Positions 1-6,742 of a DNA stretch of 46,354 bases are shown in pieces. The stretch comes from Streptomyces zinciresistens K42 (GTDB taxonomy: Bacteria; Actinomycetota; Actinomycetes; Streptomycetales; Streptomycetaceae): the NCBI RefSeq assembly GCF_000225525.1, contig NZ_AGBF01000039.1, positions 1-46,354 of the forward strand, given 5' to 3'. The translations under genes were made by a program, and so were the position numbers. The notes beneath the pieces are model-generated. The model was not told where the DNA came from. It did no database searches and saw only the letters and a list, made by a program, of their open reading frames with translations. Numbering within the stretch: position 1 is the stretch's first letter; every line of letters begins with the position of its first letter.

Positions 1-353
1 ACCACGCCGGAGACCTGCTGCTGGAGCAGCAGCGTGACGTAGTCGGCCTCGGAGACCCCGCCCTTGGTCTGGGTGCACAGCACGGGCGTCAGGCCCAGTT
101 GCGCGAGCGCGCCGCCGATCACCTCGGCGAAGGCCGGGAAGATCGGGTTCTGCAGTTCGGGGAGCACCAGGCCGACGAGCCGGGCCCGTTCGCCGCGCAG
201 CTGGGTCGGCCGTTCGTAGCCGAGGACGTCCAGGGCGGAGAGCACCGCCTGCCGGGTGGCCTCGGAGACTCCGGGCTTGTCGTTGAGGACCCGGCTGACC
301 GTGGCCTCGCTGACCCCGACCTTCTTCGCCACTTCAGCAAGTCGTCGCGTCAT
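1..353 (-). CDS. LacI-family transcriptional regulator, N-terminal part
   Basis: The reading frame enters from the left edge, so only the first 117 or so residues are visible. Residues 1-30 form the LacI helix-turn-helix (VGVSEATVSRVLN), followed by the hinge (LGYERP) and the start of the periplasmic-binding-protein-like effector domain (VGLVLPELQNPIFPAFAEVI). Such proteins usually repress sugar-utilisation genes and release DNA on binding a sugar. The ATG start fits the conserved opening MTRRLAEVAKKVG. The gene faces out of the window and its target cannot be seen, but a LacI-type palindrome lies directly upstream, suggesting autoregulation. The effector sugar is unknown. Confidence 0.93.
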   Translation of the reverse strand, partial: MTRRLAEVAKKVGVSEATVSRVLNDKPGVSEATRQAVLSALDVLGYERPTQLRGERARLVGLVLPELQNPIFPAFAEVIGGALAQLGLTPVLCTQTKGGVSEADYVTLLLQQQVSGV

Positions 354-365
354 ACGCGCAAGAAT

Positions 366-393
366 AGCGCAAGAAACGCAAACCGTTTGCGCT
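366..393. promoter_or_regulatory. LacI-type operator upstream of the partial regulator
   Basis: The core CGCAAACCGTTTGCG (377-391) is a 15-base palindrome around a central C. An outer pair AGCGCAA (366-372) and TTGCGCT (387-393) forms a second overlapping dyad. A central CG flanked by AAAC/GTTT is typical of LacI-family operators. It lies 13-40 bases from the start codon at 353, so binding would block expression of the regulator itself. Binding is inferred. Confidence 0.7.
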
Positions 394-409
394 GCCGGTC
401 GATCGCGCC

Positions 410-1114
410 TCAGCGATCCCGACGGGCGGCCCACAGGCCGCGGACATGTCCCAGATGCCGGGTCATGACCTCGCGCACGGCGGCCTCGTCGCGGGCGACG
501 AGCGCGTCGAGGAGTTCGAGGTGCTCCTCGGCGGACGCCAGCAGCCGGCCCGCCTCGACGAGGGCGGTCAGCCCGTAGAGGCGGGAGCGCCCGCGCAGGC
601 CGCGTACCACCTCGACCAGATGCGTGTTGCCCGCGAGGGCGAGCAGGCCCAGGTGGAAGCGGGTGTCGGCCTCGACGTACGCGATGAGGTCACCGGCGAC
701 GGCGGCGTGCACGATCTCCCGGGCGGCCGGGCGCAGCGCCTCCAGGGAGACCGTGTCGGCGGTCGCGGCCAGCCCCACGACGGTGGGGATCTCGATGAGC
801 GCGCGGATGTGGTTGTACTCGTCGAGCTGCTTCTCGGAGACCGCCGTCACCCTGAAGCCCTTGTTGGGGACGGTGTCGACCAGTCCTTCCTTGGCGAGGT
901 CGAGCATCGCCTCGCGCACCGGGGTCGCCGAGACGCCGAACCGGGCGGCGAGCGCCGGGGCGGAGTGGACCTCCCCGGGGCGCAGTTCACCCGCGATCAG
1001 CGCGGCCCGCAGGGCGTCGGCGACCCGCTCCCGGTAGCTGCTGCGCCGGCCGCCCAGGGAGGGCAGCGCGGGAGCGGCGGCGGTGGACGGGGCGCCGGTG
1101 CGCTGGGCGGTCAT
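410..1114 (-). CDS. GntR-family regulator (FadR/FCD subfamily) of the hydroxyproline operon
   Basis: 234 residues. A winged helix-turn-helix spans about residues 25-95 (ALIAGELRPGE, LAARFGVSATPVREAMLDL, GLVDTVPNKGFRV). An all-helical FCD ligand domain follows (YNHIRALIEIPTVVGLAA, then D.RFHLGLLALAGN and a late EEHLELLDAL), with the Asp/His residues that hold a metal and a carboxylate ligand in this subfamily. The ATG has AGGAGA seven bases upstream. It is the last gene of the leftward hydroxyproline cluster, separated from the epimerase by 209 bases holding a strong stem-loop and repeats. Regulators of this type control hydroxyproline and proline-racemase operons in other bacteria; here the assignment is inferred from position. 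The conserved motif found in three gaps of the cluster is its candidate operator. Confidence 0.92.
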   Translation of the reverse strand: MTAQRTGAPSTAAAPALPSLGGRRSSYRERVADALRAALIAGELRPGEVHSAPALAARFGVSATPVREAMLDLAKEGLVDTVPNKGFRVTAVSEKQLDEYNHIRALIEIPTVVGLAATADTVSLEALRPAAREIVHAAVAGDLIAYVEADTRFHLGLLALAGNTHLVEVVRGLRGRSRLYGLTALVEAGRLLASAEEHLELLDALVARDEAAVREVMTRHLGHVRGLWAARRDR

Positions 1115-1202
1115 GCGGGCTCTCCTGGCGGGTGCGGTGCGGGCGTGCGGCGGGTGGTCGGTCGGGGCCTCGGCCCGGGGCCGGTGGAGGTGCCGTCCGG
1201 CC

Positions 1203-1256
1203 GGGGTGGCGGGCCGGTCGGGGTGGCGGGCCGTGCCGGGGTGGCGGGCCGTGCCG
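1203..1256. repeat. 18-bp tandem repeat, three copies
   Basis: Copies at 1203-1220, 1221-1238 and 1239-1256; the last two are identical (GGGTGGCGGGCCGTGCCG) and the first differs at a few positions. They lie between the GntR gene and the stem-loop behind the epimerase gene, in the probable 5' leader or promoter of gntR. Function unknown. Confidence 0.75.
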
Positions 1257-1261
1257 GTGCA

Positions 1262-1276
1262 ATGTCACGCGCCACC
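1262..1276 (+). promoter_or_regulatory. Candidate GntR operator, copy 1
   Basis: ATGTCAC-GCG-CCACC, preceded by TGCA. The same pattern ATGTCAC-N3-YCAC occurs at 3403-3417 (minus strand) and 6444-6458 (plus strand), all in non-coding DNA of the hydroxyproline cluster. This copy forms most of the left arm of the stem-loop at 1264-1314, whose right arm holds a second, inverted GTCAC-GCG-CCACC. Binding by the neighbouring GntR protein is an inference. Confidence 0.55.
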
Positions 1277-1314
1277 GGGGTCCATTATCCCGGTGCATCC
1301 CGGTGGCGCGTGAC
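1264..1314 (-). terminator. Perfect 16-bp stem-loop behind the epimerase gene
   Basis: Left arm GTCACGCGCCACCGGG (1264-1279) pairs perfectly with 1299-1314 around a 19-base loop. It starts ten bases after the epimerase stop codon on the minus strand, the usual place for an actinobacterial U-tract-free terminator. Because both arms carry the shared operator-like motif, it may instead, or also, be a regulator-binding site for gntR. Confidence 0.65.
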
Positions 1315-1323
1315 GCCCGCGTC

Positions 1324-2325
1324 CTACAGGACGAACCCGGCCGGGAACGGATCGCTCGGGTCCAGCAGGTACTGCGCGGTGCCGGTGATCCACGCCCGGC
1401 CCGTGAAGCTGGGCAGCACGGCCGGGCGTCCGCCGACCTCGGTGGTGCCGAGGAGGCGGCCGGTGAAGCGGGTGCCGATGAAGGACTCGTTCACGAACTC
1501 GGTGTCCAGCGGGAGTTCGCCGCGCGCGTGGAGCTGCGCCATGCGCGCGCTGGTTCCGGTGCCGCAGGGCGAGCGGTCGAACCAGCCGGGGTGGATCGCC
1601 ATCGCGTGCCGCGAGTGGCGGGCGGTGGCGCCGGGGGCGATCAGATGGACGTGGTGGCAGCCCCGGATGGACGGGTCCTCGGGATGGACGGGCTCCTCCT
1701 CGGCGTTGATCGCCGCCATCAGCGACAGCCCGGCCTTCAGGATGTCGTCCTTGCGGCCGCGGTCGAAGGGCAGCCCGAACCGCTCCAGCGGCAGGATGGC
1801 GTAGAAGTTGCCGCCGTACGCCAAGTCGTAGGTCACCGTGCGCCCGTCGGCGAGGGTGATCTCGCGGTCGAGGGCGACGGCGAAGGACGGCACGTTGCGC
1901 AGGGTGACGGCCTTCGCCGCGCCGTCCTCCACGGCCACCTCGGCCACGACCGGCCCCGCCGGGGTGTCGAGCCGGATCACGGTGACCGGCTCGACGACCT
2001 CGACCATGCCGGTCTCCACCAGCACGGTCGCCACCCCGATCGTGCCGTGCCCGCACATCGGCAGATAGCCGGAGACCTCGATGTAGACCACGCCCCAGTC
2101 GCAGTCGGGGCGAGTGGGCGGCTGGAGGACCGCGCCGCTCATCGCCGCGTGGCCGCGCGGCTCGTTCATCAGCAACTGCTTGATGTGGTCGTGGTGTTCA
2201 CGGAAGTACAGGCGCCGCTCGTTCATGGTGGCGCCGGGGATCGTGCCGATGCCGCCGGTGACGACACGGGTGGGCATGCCCTCGGTGTGCGAGTCGACGG
2301 CGTGCAGGACGAGTTTGCTGCGCAC
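1324..2325 (-). CDS. 4-hydroxyproline 2-epimerase (proline racemase family)
   Basis: 333 residues, the usual length of the family. It inverts the alpha carbon of trans-4-hydroxy-L-proline to give cis-4-hydroxy-D-proline, the first step of catabolism. Both catalytic cysteines are present: Cys91 in the MCGHGT motif and Cys254 in SPCGTGTSA. This marks a true racemase/epimerase, because the related trans-3-hydroxyproline dehydratases replace one Cys with Ser or Thr. The GTG start at 2325 is chosen because GGAAGGAG lies just upstream and the protein then opens with the family's typical VRSKLVLHAVDSHTEG. The next gene upstream (HPC deaminase) stops 20 bases away, so the two are co-transcribed. Proline racemase activity is the alternative; the neighbouring dehydrogenase and deaminase favour hydroxyproline. 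Confidence 0.93.
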   Translation of the reverse strand: MRSKLVLHAVDSHTEGMPTRVVTGGIGTIPGATMNERRLYFREHHDHIKQLLMNEPRGHAAMSGAVLQPPTRPDCDWGVVYIEVSGYLPMCGHGTIGVATVLVETGMVEVVEPVTVIRLDTPAGPVVAEVAVEDGAAKAVTLRNVPSFAVALDREITLADGRTVTYDLAYGGNFYAILPLERFGLPFDRGRKDDILKAGLSLMAAINAEEEPVHPEDPSIRGCHHVHLIAPGATARHSRHAMAIHPGWFDRSPCGTGTSARMAQLHARGELPLDTEFVNESFIGTRFTGRLLGTTEVGGRPAVLPSFTGRAWITGTAQYLLDPSDPFPAGFVL

Positions 2326-2345
2326 TGGCCGGTCTCCTTCCGCGC

Positions 2346-3242
2346 TTACGCGAGCCCCGCGGCCACGGCCCGTTCGGTCGCGGCGCGGACGGCGGCCTCC
2401 TGCTCGGGCAGCAGCGGCACCCGCGGCGGCCGGCAACGTCCCCCGTGGCGGCCGACGATGTCCATGGAGAGCTTGATCGCCTGCACGAACTCGACCTGGG
2501 AGTCCCAGCGCAGCAGCGGGTGCAACTGCTCGTAGAGCTTCTTCGCGGTGCCCAGGTCGCCGGCCGCGGCGGCCCGGTACAGCTCCACCGACGCCCGAGG
2601 GAGGGCGTTCGGGTACCCGGCGACCCAGCCCTTCGCGCCGGCGACGGCCAGCTCCAGCAGGACGTCGTCCGCGCCGATCAACAGGTCCAGTTCCGGAGCG
2701 AGTTCGGCGATCCGGTAGGCGCGGCGGACATCGCCGGAGAACTCCTTGACGGCGTGGATCAAGCCCTCGCCGTGCAGCTTCGCCAGCAGTTCGGGCACCA
2801 GGTCGACCTTGGTGTCGATGGGGTTGTTGTACGCGACGACGGGGACCCCGGCCCCGGCCACCTCCTCGTAGTGGGCGAGGACGGAACGCTCGTCGGCGCG
2901 GTAGGCGTTGGGCGGCAGCAGCATCACGGACGCGCAGCCGGCGTCGCGGGCCTGCTCGGCCCAGCGCCGGGACTCCGCCGAGCCGTACGCGGCCACCCCG
3001 GGCATCACCCGCGCGCCGCCGACGGCCGCCACGGCCGTCTCCACGACCTTCGCCCGCTCGTCGGGGGTGAGCACCTGGTACTCGCCGAGGGAGCCGTTGG
3101 GTACGACGCCGTCGCAGCCGTTCTCGACGAGCCACGCGCAGTGCTCGGCGTACCGTCCGTGGTCGACGCGGAGGTCGTCGTCGAAGGGGAGCGCGGTGGC
3201 GACGAGGACGCCGCGCCAGGGCCTGATCTCGGTGTCGGTCAT
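2346..3242 (-). CDS. DapA-family 1-pyrroline-4-hydroxy-2-carboxylate deaminase
   Basis: 298 residues, a TIM-barrel class I aldolase-like enzyme. The Schiff-base lysine is Lys166 (HAVKEFSGD) and the catalytic tyrosine Tyr138 (VVAYNNP). In hydroxyproline degradation this family turns 1-pyrroline-4-hydroxy-2-carboxylate into 2-oxoglutarate semialdehyde and ammonia. The GLFxxGTTGE loop of lysine-pathway DapA appears here as GVVPNGSLGEY, so a catabolic role is more likely than lysine synthesis. The ATG at 3242 is preceded by GAGGGAG. A 270-base gap with repeats and an operator-like motif separates it from the dehydrogenase genes, so it may have its own promoter. The function is inferred from its place between epimerase and dehydrogenase. 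Confidence 0.9.
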   Translation of the reverse strand: MTDTEIRPWRGVLVATALPFDDDLRVDHGRYAEHCAWLVENGCDGVVPNGSLGEYQVLTPDERAKVVETAVAAVGGARVMPGVAAYGSAESRRWAEQARDAGCASVMLLPPNAYRADERSVLAHYEEVAGAGVPVVAYNNPIDTKVDLVPELLAKLHGEGLIHAVKEFSGDVRRAYRIAELAPELDLLIGADDVLLELAVAGAKGWVAGYPNALPRASVELYRAAAAGDLGTAKKLYEQLHPLLRWDSQVEFVQAIKLSMDIVGRHGGRCRPPRVPLLPEQEAAVRAATERAVAAGLA

Positions 3243-3301
3243 GGGAACTCCCTCTTCACAGGATGGTGCGCAGGAGATGGGTCGTGTGCTGCGTGAGATG
3301 T

Positions 3302-3343
3302 GGTGGGTGAGATGCGGTGGGTGAGATGCGGTGGGTGAGATGC
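3302..3343. repeat. 14-bp tandem repeat, three exact copies
   Basis: GGTGGGTGAGATGC is repeated head to tail at 3302-3315, 3316-3329 and 3330-3343, with a degenerate copy just before and further GGTGAGATG pieces at 3380 and 3403. On the minus strand each copy reads CATCTCACCC, which resembles the right half of the candidate GntR operator at 3403-3417. It lies in the leader of the deaminase gene. Confidence 0.85.
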
Positions 3344-3402
3344 GGTGCGCGTGAGTGGTGGCGTGGTGGGACGGGGCGCGGTGAGATGTGGCGCGGCGAC
3401 CC

Positions 3403-3417
3403 GGTGAGATGTGACAT
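3403..3417 (-). promoter_or_regulatory. Candidate GntR operator, copy 2
   Basis: On the minus strand ATGTCAC-ATC-TCACC, preceded by TGCA exactly as in copy 1. It sits 160-175 bases upstream of the deaminase start and 96 bases past the stop of the flavoprotein gene, consistent with an internal regulated promoter for the deaminase-epimerase half of the operon. Confidence 0.5.
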
Positions 3418-3512
3418 TGCATCGTTCCGCGCGTCGTGCCCAGGACCGCTCGCCGCCGCCGGGGTGCCGGGTCCCGGCGGGCCGGTGGCGGACCGGCCCG
3501 GAGGCCGGCCGC

Positions 3513-4991
3513 TCAGCCGCCCGCGCCCGCGGCCCGGCCATCGCCCTCCCCCTGGTCTTCGGCCCGGCCACCGTCCCCGCCCGCGTCCTCCCCGGCGCGT
3601 GCCAGCACGCCGAGCGGTACGGGACGGGCGAAGGGTCTGCGGGACGGGGTGAACGCGCAGCCGGCGAGCCCCGCGACGGCGGGCGCGCACATCCGGCCCT
3701 GGCACCAGCCCATGCCGGCCCGGGTCAGCAGTTTCACGGTCCGGACGTCGCCGGCGCCCAACTCCCGGACGGACGCCCGGATCGCGCCCGCGGTGACCTC
3801 CTCGCAGCGGCAGACCACGGTGGCGTCGGTGACGCGTTCGCCCCAGCCGGGCGGCGGTGTGTACACGGCGTCGAGCACGGCGGAGAAGGCGCGCAGCCGG
3901 GCGCGGGTCCGCGCGGCTTCCGGCCACGCGTCCGGGCCGGGCGGGGCGCCGAGCAGCCGGGCGGCGGCCGAGCGGCCCGCGATGTGGCCCTCGGCGAGCG
4001 AGAGGGCCGCGCCGCCGACGCCGGTGCACTCCCCCGCGGCCCAGACGCCGGGCACGTCGGTGCGCTGCTCGTCGTCGGCGTGCACGGCCGGGCCCGCCAG
4101 CCGGCAGCCGAGGGCGTCGGCGAGATCGGTGTGCGGGAGCATGCCGTGGCCGACGGCCAGGGTCGCGCAGGCGATGCGGCGCGCGGTGCCGGGCCTGGTC
4201 CGGCCGCCCGCGTCGAGCGCGGCGACGGTGACGGCCTCCAGGCGCTCGGTGCCGTGCGCCTCGACGACGGTGTGCCGGGTGAGGACCCTGACACGGTGGC
4301 GGAGCAACTGCCCCGCGTACAGGGCCCCTTCGGCGAGTTTTCCGGGCTGGGCCGCGAGCGCGCGGGCCTGGCGCGGCAGCGCCCCGGGGTCGGCCGACTC
4401 GACCAGCGCGCGCACGTCGACCCCGGCCGCGGCGAGCCCGGTGGCCACGGGGAGCAGCAGCGGGCCGGTGCCCGCGACGACGGCGGTGTTCCCGGAGGTC
4501 ACGAGTCCCGCCTTGAGCATGGCCTGGGCGCCGCCCGCCGTGACGACCCCGGGCAGGGTCCAGCCGGGGAACGGCAGCACCGTCTCGTGGCCGCCGGTCG
4601 CGAGGAGTACGGCGTCGGCGCGCACCTCGGCCGGGTCGCCGCGTCCGGGGCCGGTCAGGGCGTGCACGGTGAAGCCGCCGTCCGGCGCGCGCTCGGCGAA
4701 CCAGACGTGGTGCTCCCTCGCGTGGCGGACGCGGCCCGCCGCGATGTGCCGGGCGAGCCCGTGCCGCAGGCGTGCGAAGGTGCGCCACTGGTGGTGCAGG
4801 GCCTGGGGCCGGCGGGCGCGCAGTGCGGCGGCGGGCTGCCGGTAGAACTGGCCGCCCGCCTCGGGCTCCGCGTCCAGCAGGGTGACGCGGACGCCGCGGG
4901 CGGCCGCGGCGAGGGCGGCGGCGAGTCCGGCGGGCCCGGCGCCGATCACGGCGAGGTGCGGGGCGTCGCGCCCGGGGCAGCGGTCAGTCAT
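3513..4991 (-). CDS. D-hydroxyproline dehydrogenase, FAD/NAD-type subunit with 2Fe-2S tail
   Basis: 492 residues. An N-terminal dinucleotide fold (VIGAGPAGLAAAL at residues 15-27) and a second nucleotide-binding region (VLLATGGHET) define a two-dinucleotide-binding oxidoreductase. A BFD-like 2Fe-2S domain follows: Cys394 and Cys396 (VCRCEE) with Cys430 and Cys435 (WCQGRMC). This architecture matches the HcnB / opine oxidase / Hyp-dehydrogenase alpha type, which works with a small 2Fe-2S protein and a DadA-like flavoprotein. All three are encoded side by side here. The complex oxidises cis-4-hydroxy-D-proline to 1-pyrroline-4-hydroxy-2-carboxylate and passes electrons to the respiratory chain. 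It overlaps the 2Fe-2S gene by 8 bases. The last 40 residues are Gly/Asp-rich and unlike the family. Confidence 0.88.
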   Translation of the reverse strand: MTDRCPGRDAPHLAVIGAGPAGLAAALAAAARGVRVTLLDAEPEAGGQFYRQPAAALRARRPQALHHQWRTFARLRHGLARHIAAGRVRHAREHHVWFAERAPDGGFTVHALTGPGRGDPAEVRADAVLLATGGHETVLPFPGWTLPGVVTAGGAQAMLKAGLVTSGNTAVVAGTGPLLLPVATGLAAAGVDVRALVESADPGALPRQARALAAQPGKLAEGALYAGQLLRHRVRVLTRHTVVEAHGTERLEAVTVAALDAGGRTRPGTARRIACATLAVGHGMLPHTDLADALGCRLAGPAVHADDEQRTDVPGVWAAGECTGVGGAALSLAEGHIAGRSAAARLLGAPPGPDAWPEAARTRARLRAFSAVLDAVYTPPPGWGERVTDATVVCRCEEVTAGAIRASVRELGAGDVRTVKLLTRAGMGWCQGRMCAPAVAGLAGCAFTPSRRPFARPVPLGVLARAGEDAGGDGGRAEDQGEGDGRAAGAGG

Positions 4992-5286
4992 CGTGGCCCG
5001 TCCCCCGCTGGGTGCGGATGGCGTCGCCCGGGTGCAGCGGCGCCAGGCAAGCCCGCTGGTTGGGGCGGTCGTTGAGGGTGACCAGGCAGTCGAAGCAGAC
5101 TCCGATGCCGCAGAAGACGCCGCGTGGGCGGTCCTCGCCCCGGGTGCCGCGCCAGGAGGTGATCCCGGCGCTCCACAGCGCGGCGGCGACGGTCTGTCCG
5201 GGGAGGGCCTCGATCTCCCGGCCGTCGAGGGTGACCGTGAACGCCGGACCCGGTCGGGCGTCGGCGAGTTCCAGCGGGGTCCTCAT
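4984..5286 (-). CDS. Small 2Fe-2S subunit of D-hydroxyproline dehydrogenase
   Basis: 100 residues with a ferredoxin-like fold: FTVTLDGREIEALPGQTVAAAL at the start, then four cluster ligands Cys59, Cys64, Cys67 and Cys80 (VFCGIGVCFDC, QRAC). This matches the HcnA-like gamma subunits of three-part amino-acid dehydrogenases. It should carry electrons between the two flavoprotein subunits encoded on either side. It overlaps both neighbours (4 bases with the DadA-like gene, 8 with the FAD/NAD gene), so all three are translated together. The ATG at 5286 is chosen for the 4-base ATGA overlap; longer upstream extensions would lie inside the neighbour. Confidence 0.9.
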   Translation of the reverse strand: MRTPLELADARPGPAFTVTLDGREIEALPGQTVAAALWSAGITSWRGTRGEDRPRGVFCGIGVCFDCLVTLNDRPNQRACLAPLHPGDAIRTQRGTGHDD

Positions 5287-6434
5287 GCGCTCTCCTCGGT
5301 GAAGCGGTCCGGGCGGAAGGGCGCCAGGTCCAGGTCGGGCGGGTGCCCCGTCAGCACCTGGGCGATCAAGTGGCCGGTGGCGGTGGCGAGTCCGATGCCG
5401 GCCCCCTCGTGGCCGCAGGCGTGGTGGAGGCCGGGGACGCGCGGGTCGGGGCCGATCGCAGGCAGGTGGTCGGGCAGGTACGGGCGGAAGCCCAGGTAGG
5501 CGCGGAGGGCGTGGACGTCCGCGAGGAACGGGAACAGCCGGGTCGCGCCCGCCGCCAGGGCGCGCAGGGCGGGCAGCGAGTACGTCCGGTCGAAGCCGAC
5601 GCGTTCGCGGCTGGCGCCGATCAGGACGGGGCCCGCGGCCGTGCCCTCGACGACCGGGGAGGTCTGCAGGGCGGCGGAGTCGCTGGCGACGTCTGCCACG
5701 TAGTCGGCGGCGTAGACCTTGTGGCGGACCCTGCGCGGCAGGGGCTCGGTGACGAGGACGAAGCCCCGGCGCGGGAGGACGGGGAGGTGGGTGCCGGCCA
5801 GTGCGGCCAGGTCGCCGCCCCAGGTGCCGGCCGCGTTGACGACGGCCGGCGCGAGGAGGTCGCCGCGGTCGGTGCGCACGCCGCGCACCGCGCCGCCCGG
5901 GGTGCGCAGGACGGCGGTGACGGTGTGCCCGGTGAGCAGCCGGGCGCCCGAACCGCGGATCAGGTGGGCGGCGGCGAGCGCGGGCATGACCTGGCTGTCC
6001 TGGGGGTAGTGGACGCCGCCCGGGAGTCCGGGCGCGAGATGGGGTTCGAGGTCGTACAGGGCGTGCGGGGCGAGCGGTTCGGCGAGGACCCCGGCGGCGC
6101 GCTGTCCTTGGGCGAACTCCTCCAGCGCGGTGAGTCCCCCGGTGGAGGACGCGACGACGACGCCGCCCTTGGCCTCGTACTCGACGGCCGTGCCGAACTC
6201 CTCGGCCAGCCCGGCCCACAGGCCGGTGGACAGCAGGGCGAGAGCGAGTTCGGGGCCGGGTTCCTTGTCGGAGACGAGGAGGTTGCCCTCGCCCGCGCCG
6301 GTGGTGCCGCCGGCCACCGGTCCGCGGTCGACGAGGATCACGTCCAGGCCCGCGCGGGACGCGTACAGGGCGCAGGCGGCGCCCACCATCCCGGCTCCGA
6401 CCACCACGACGTCGCAGGTCAGTCCCTTGCTCAC
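5283..6434 (-). CDS. D-hydroxyproline dehydrogenase, DadA-like FAD subunit
   Basis: 383 residues of the DAO/glycine-oxidase type: Rossmann motif VVVVGAGMVGAACALYASRA near the N-terminus, a typical GTTGAGEGN flavin loop, and a C-terminal IGPDPRVPGLHHACGHEGAGI segment that closes the FAD site. This is the substrate-oxidising subunit. It is the first gene of the operon. The GTG start at 6434 has no Shine-Dalgarno sequence; a CATAGT -10 box six bases upstream implies a leaderless mRNA that begins at the start codon. A candidate operator overlaps this promoter. Another D-amino acid could be the substrate, but the epimerase and deaminase downstream favour hydroxyproline. Confidence 0.9.
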   Translation of the reverse strand: MSKGLTCDVVVVGAGMVGAACALYASRAGLDVILVDRGPVAGGTTGAGEGNLLVSDKEPGPELALALLSTGLWAGLAEEFGTAVEYEAKGGVVVASSTGGLTALEEFAQGQRAAGVLAEPLAPHALYDLEPHLAPGLPGGVHYPQDSQVMPALAAAHLIRGSGARLLTGHTVTAVLRTPGGAVRGVRTDRGDLLAPAVVNAAGTWGGDLAALAGTHLPVLPRRGFVLVTEPLPRRVRHKVYAADYVADVASDSAALQTSPVVEGTAAGPVLIGASRERVGFDRTYSLPALRALAAGATRLFPFLADVHALRAYLGFRPYLPDHLPAIGPDPRVPGLHHACGHEGAGIGLATATGHLIAQVLTGHPPDLDLAPFRPDRFTEESA

Positions 6435-6469
6435 GACAGTACTATGTCACACACCACTCGGGGACGGAA
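6435..6469 (-). promoter_or_regulatory. Leaderless promoter of the hydroxyproline operon
   Basis: On the minus strand a -10 box CATAGT (6446-6441) lies six bases before the GTG start, with a weak -35 TTCCGT 17 bases further upstream. No ribosome binding site exists between the -10 box and the start codon, so transcription probably begins at or next to the start codon. Confidence 0.45.
6444..6458 (+). promoter_or_regulatory. Candidate GntR operator, copy 3
   Basis: ATGTCAC-ACA-CCACT. It covers the -10 box and part of the spacer of the putative leaderless promoter, the ideal position for a repressor. It shares ATGTCAC-N3-YCAC with the copies at 1262-1276 and 3403-3417. Confidence 0.55.
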
Positions 6470-6544
6470 CGGTCCGACGCCATGGCGCACGAGAGAGCCG
6501 CCCACGCTCCACCGCGCACACGGGGCGGACGGCCCGAGCCCCGA

Positions 6545-6564
6545 CCGCCCCGCGCACGGGGCGG
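6545..6564. repeat. Small perfect hairpin
   Basis: CCGCCCCG (6545-6552) and CGGGGCGG (6557-6564) pair perfectly around a 4-base CGCA loop. It lies in the 308-base gap between the hydroxyproline operon and the MmyB-like gene, close to the much larger stem-loop at 6607-6672. No gene was recognised in this gap. Confidence 0.5.
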
Positions 6565-6606
6565 ACACCCCGGCCCACCCTTCGCCCCGCGCACGGCGAC
6601 GGACGG

Positions 6607-6672
6607 CACGACGGCCGCTCGCGCGCGGTGTCCCCCGGTGTACGGGCACACCGCGCGCGAGCGGCCGTCGTG
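6607..6672 (-). terminator. Perfect 25-bp stem-loop behind the MmyB-like gene
   Basis: 6607-6631 and 6648-6672 are exact reverse complements, 25 base pairs with a 16-base loop. The stem lies 71 bases past the stop codon of the minus-strand MmyB-like gene. There is no U-tract, as is usual for Streptomyces terminators. Such a long perfect stem is exceptional. Confidence 0.75.
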
Positions 6673-6742
6673 AGGAAGCGCGGGTCTCCCGCCGCGTCCT
6701 GACGGGGCGCCGTCGGCGACCTGAACGCCGACGGTGCCCCGT

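Noticed and set aside
2346..3242. Lysine-pathway dihydrodipicolinate synthase (dapA)
   Set aside because: The glyoxylate-like loop differs from lysine-pathway DapA and the gene lies inside a hydroxyproline operon. A catabolic deaminase is the better call.
3302..3343. Short regular repeats considered as a CRISPR array
   Set aside because: The 14-bp units are directly adjacent with no spacers and no cas genes are near. They are a simple tandem repeat.
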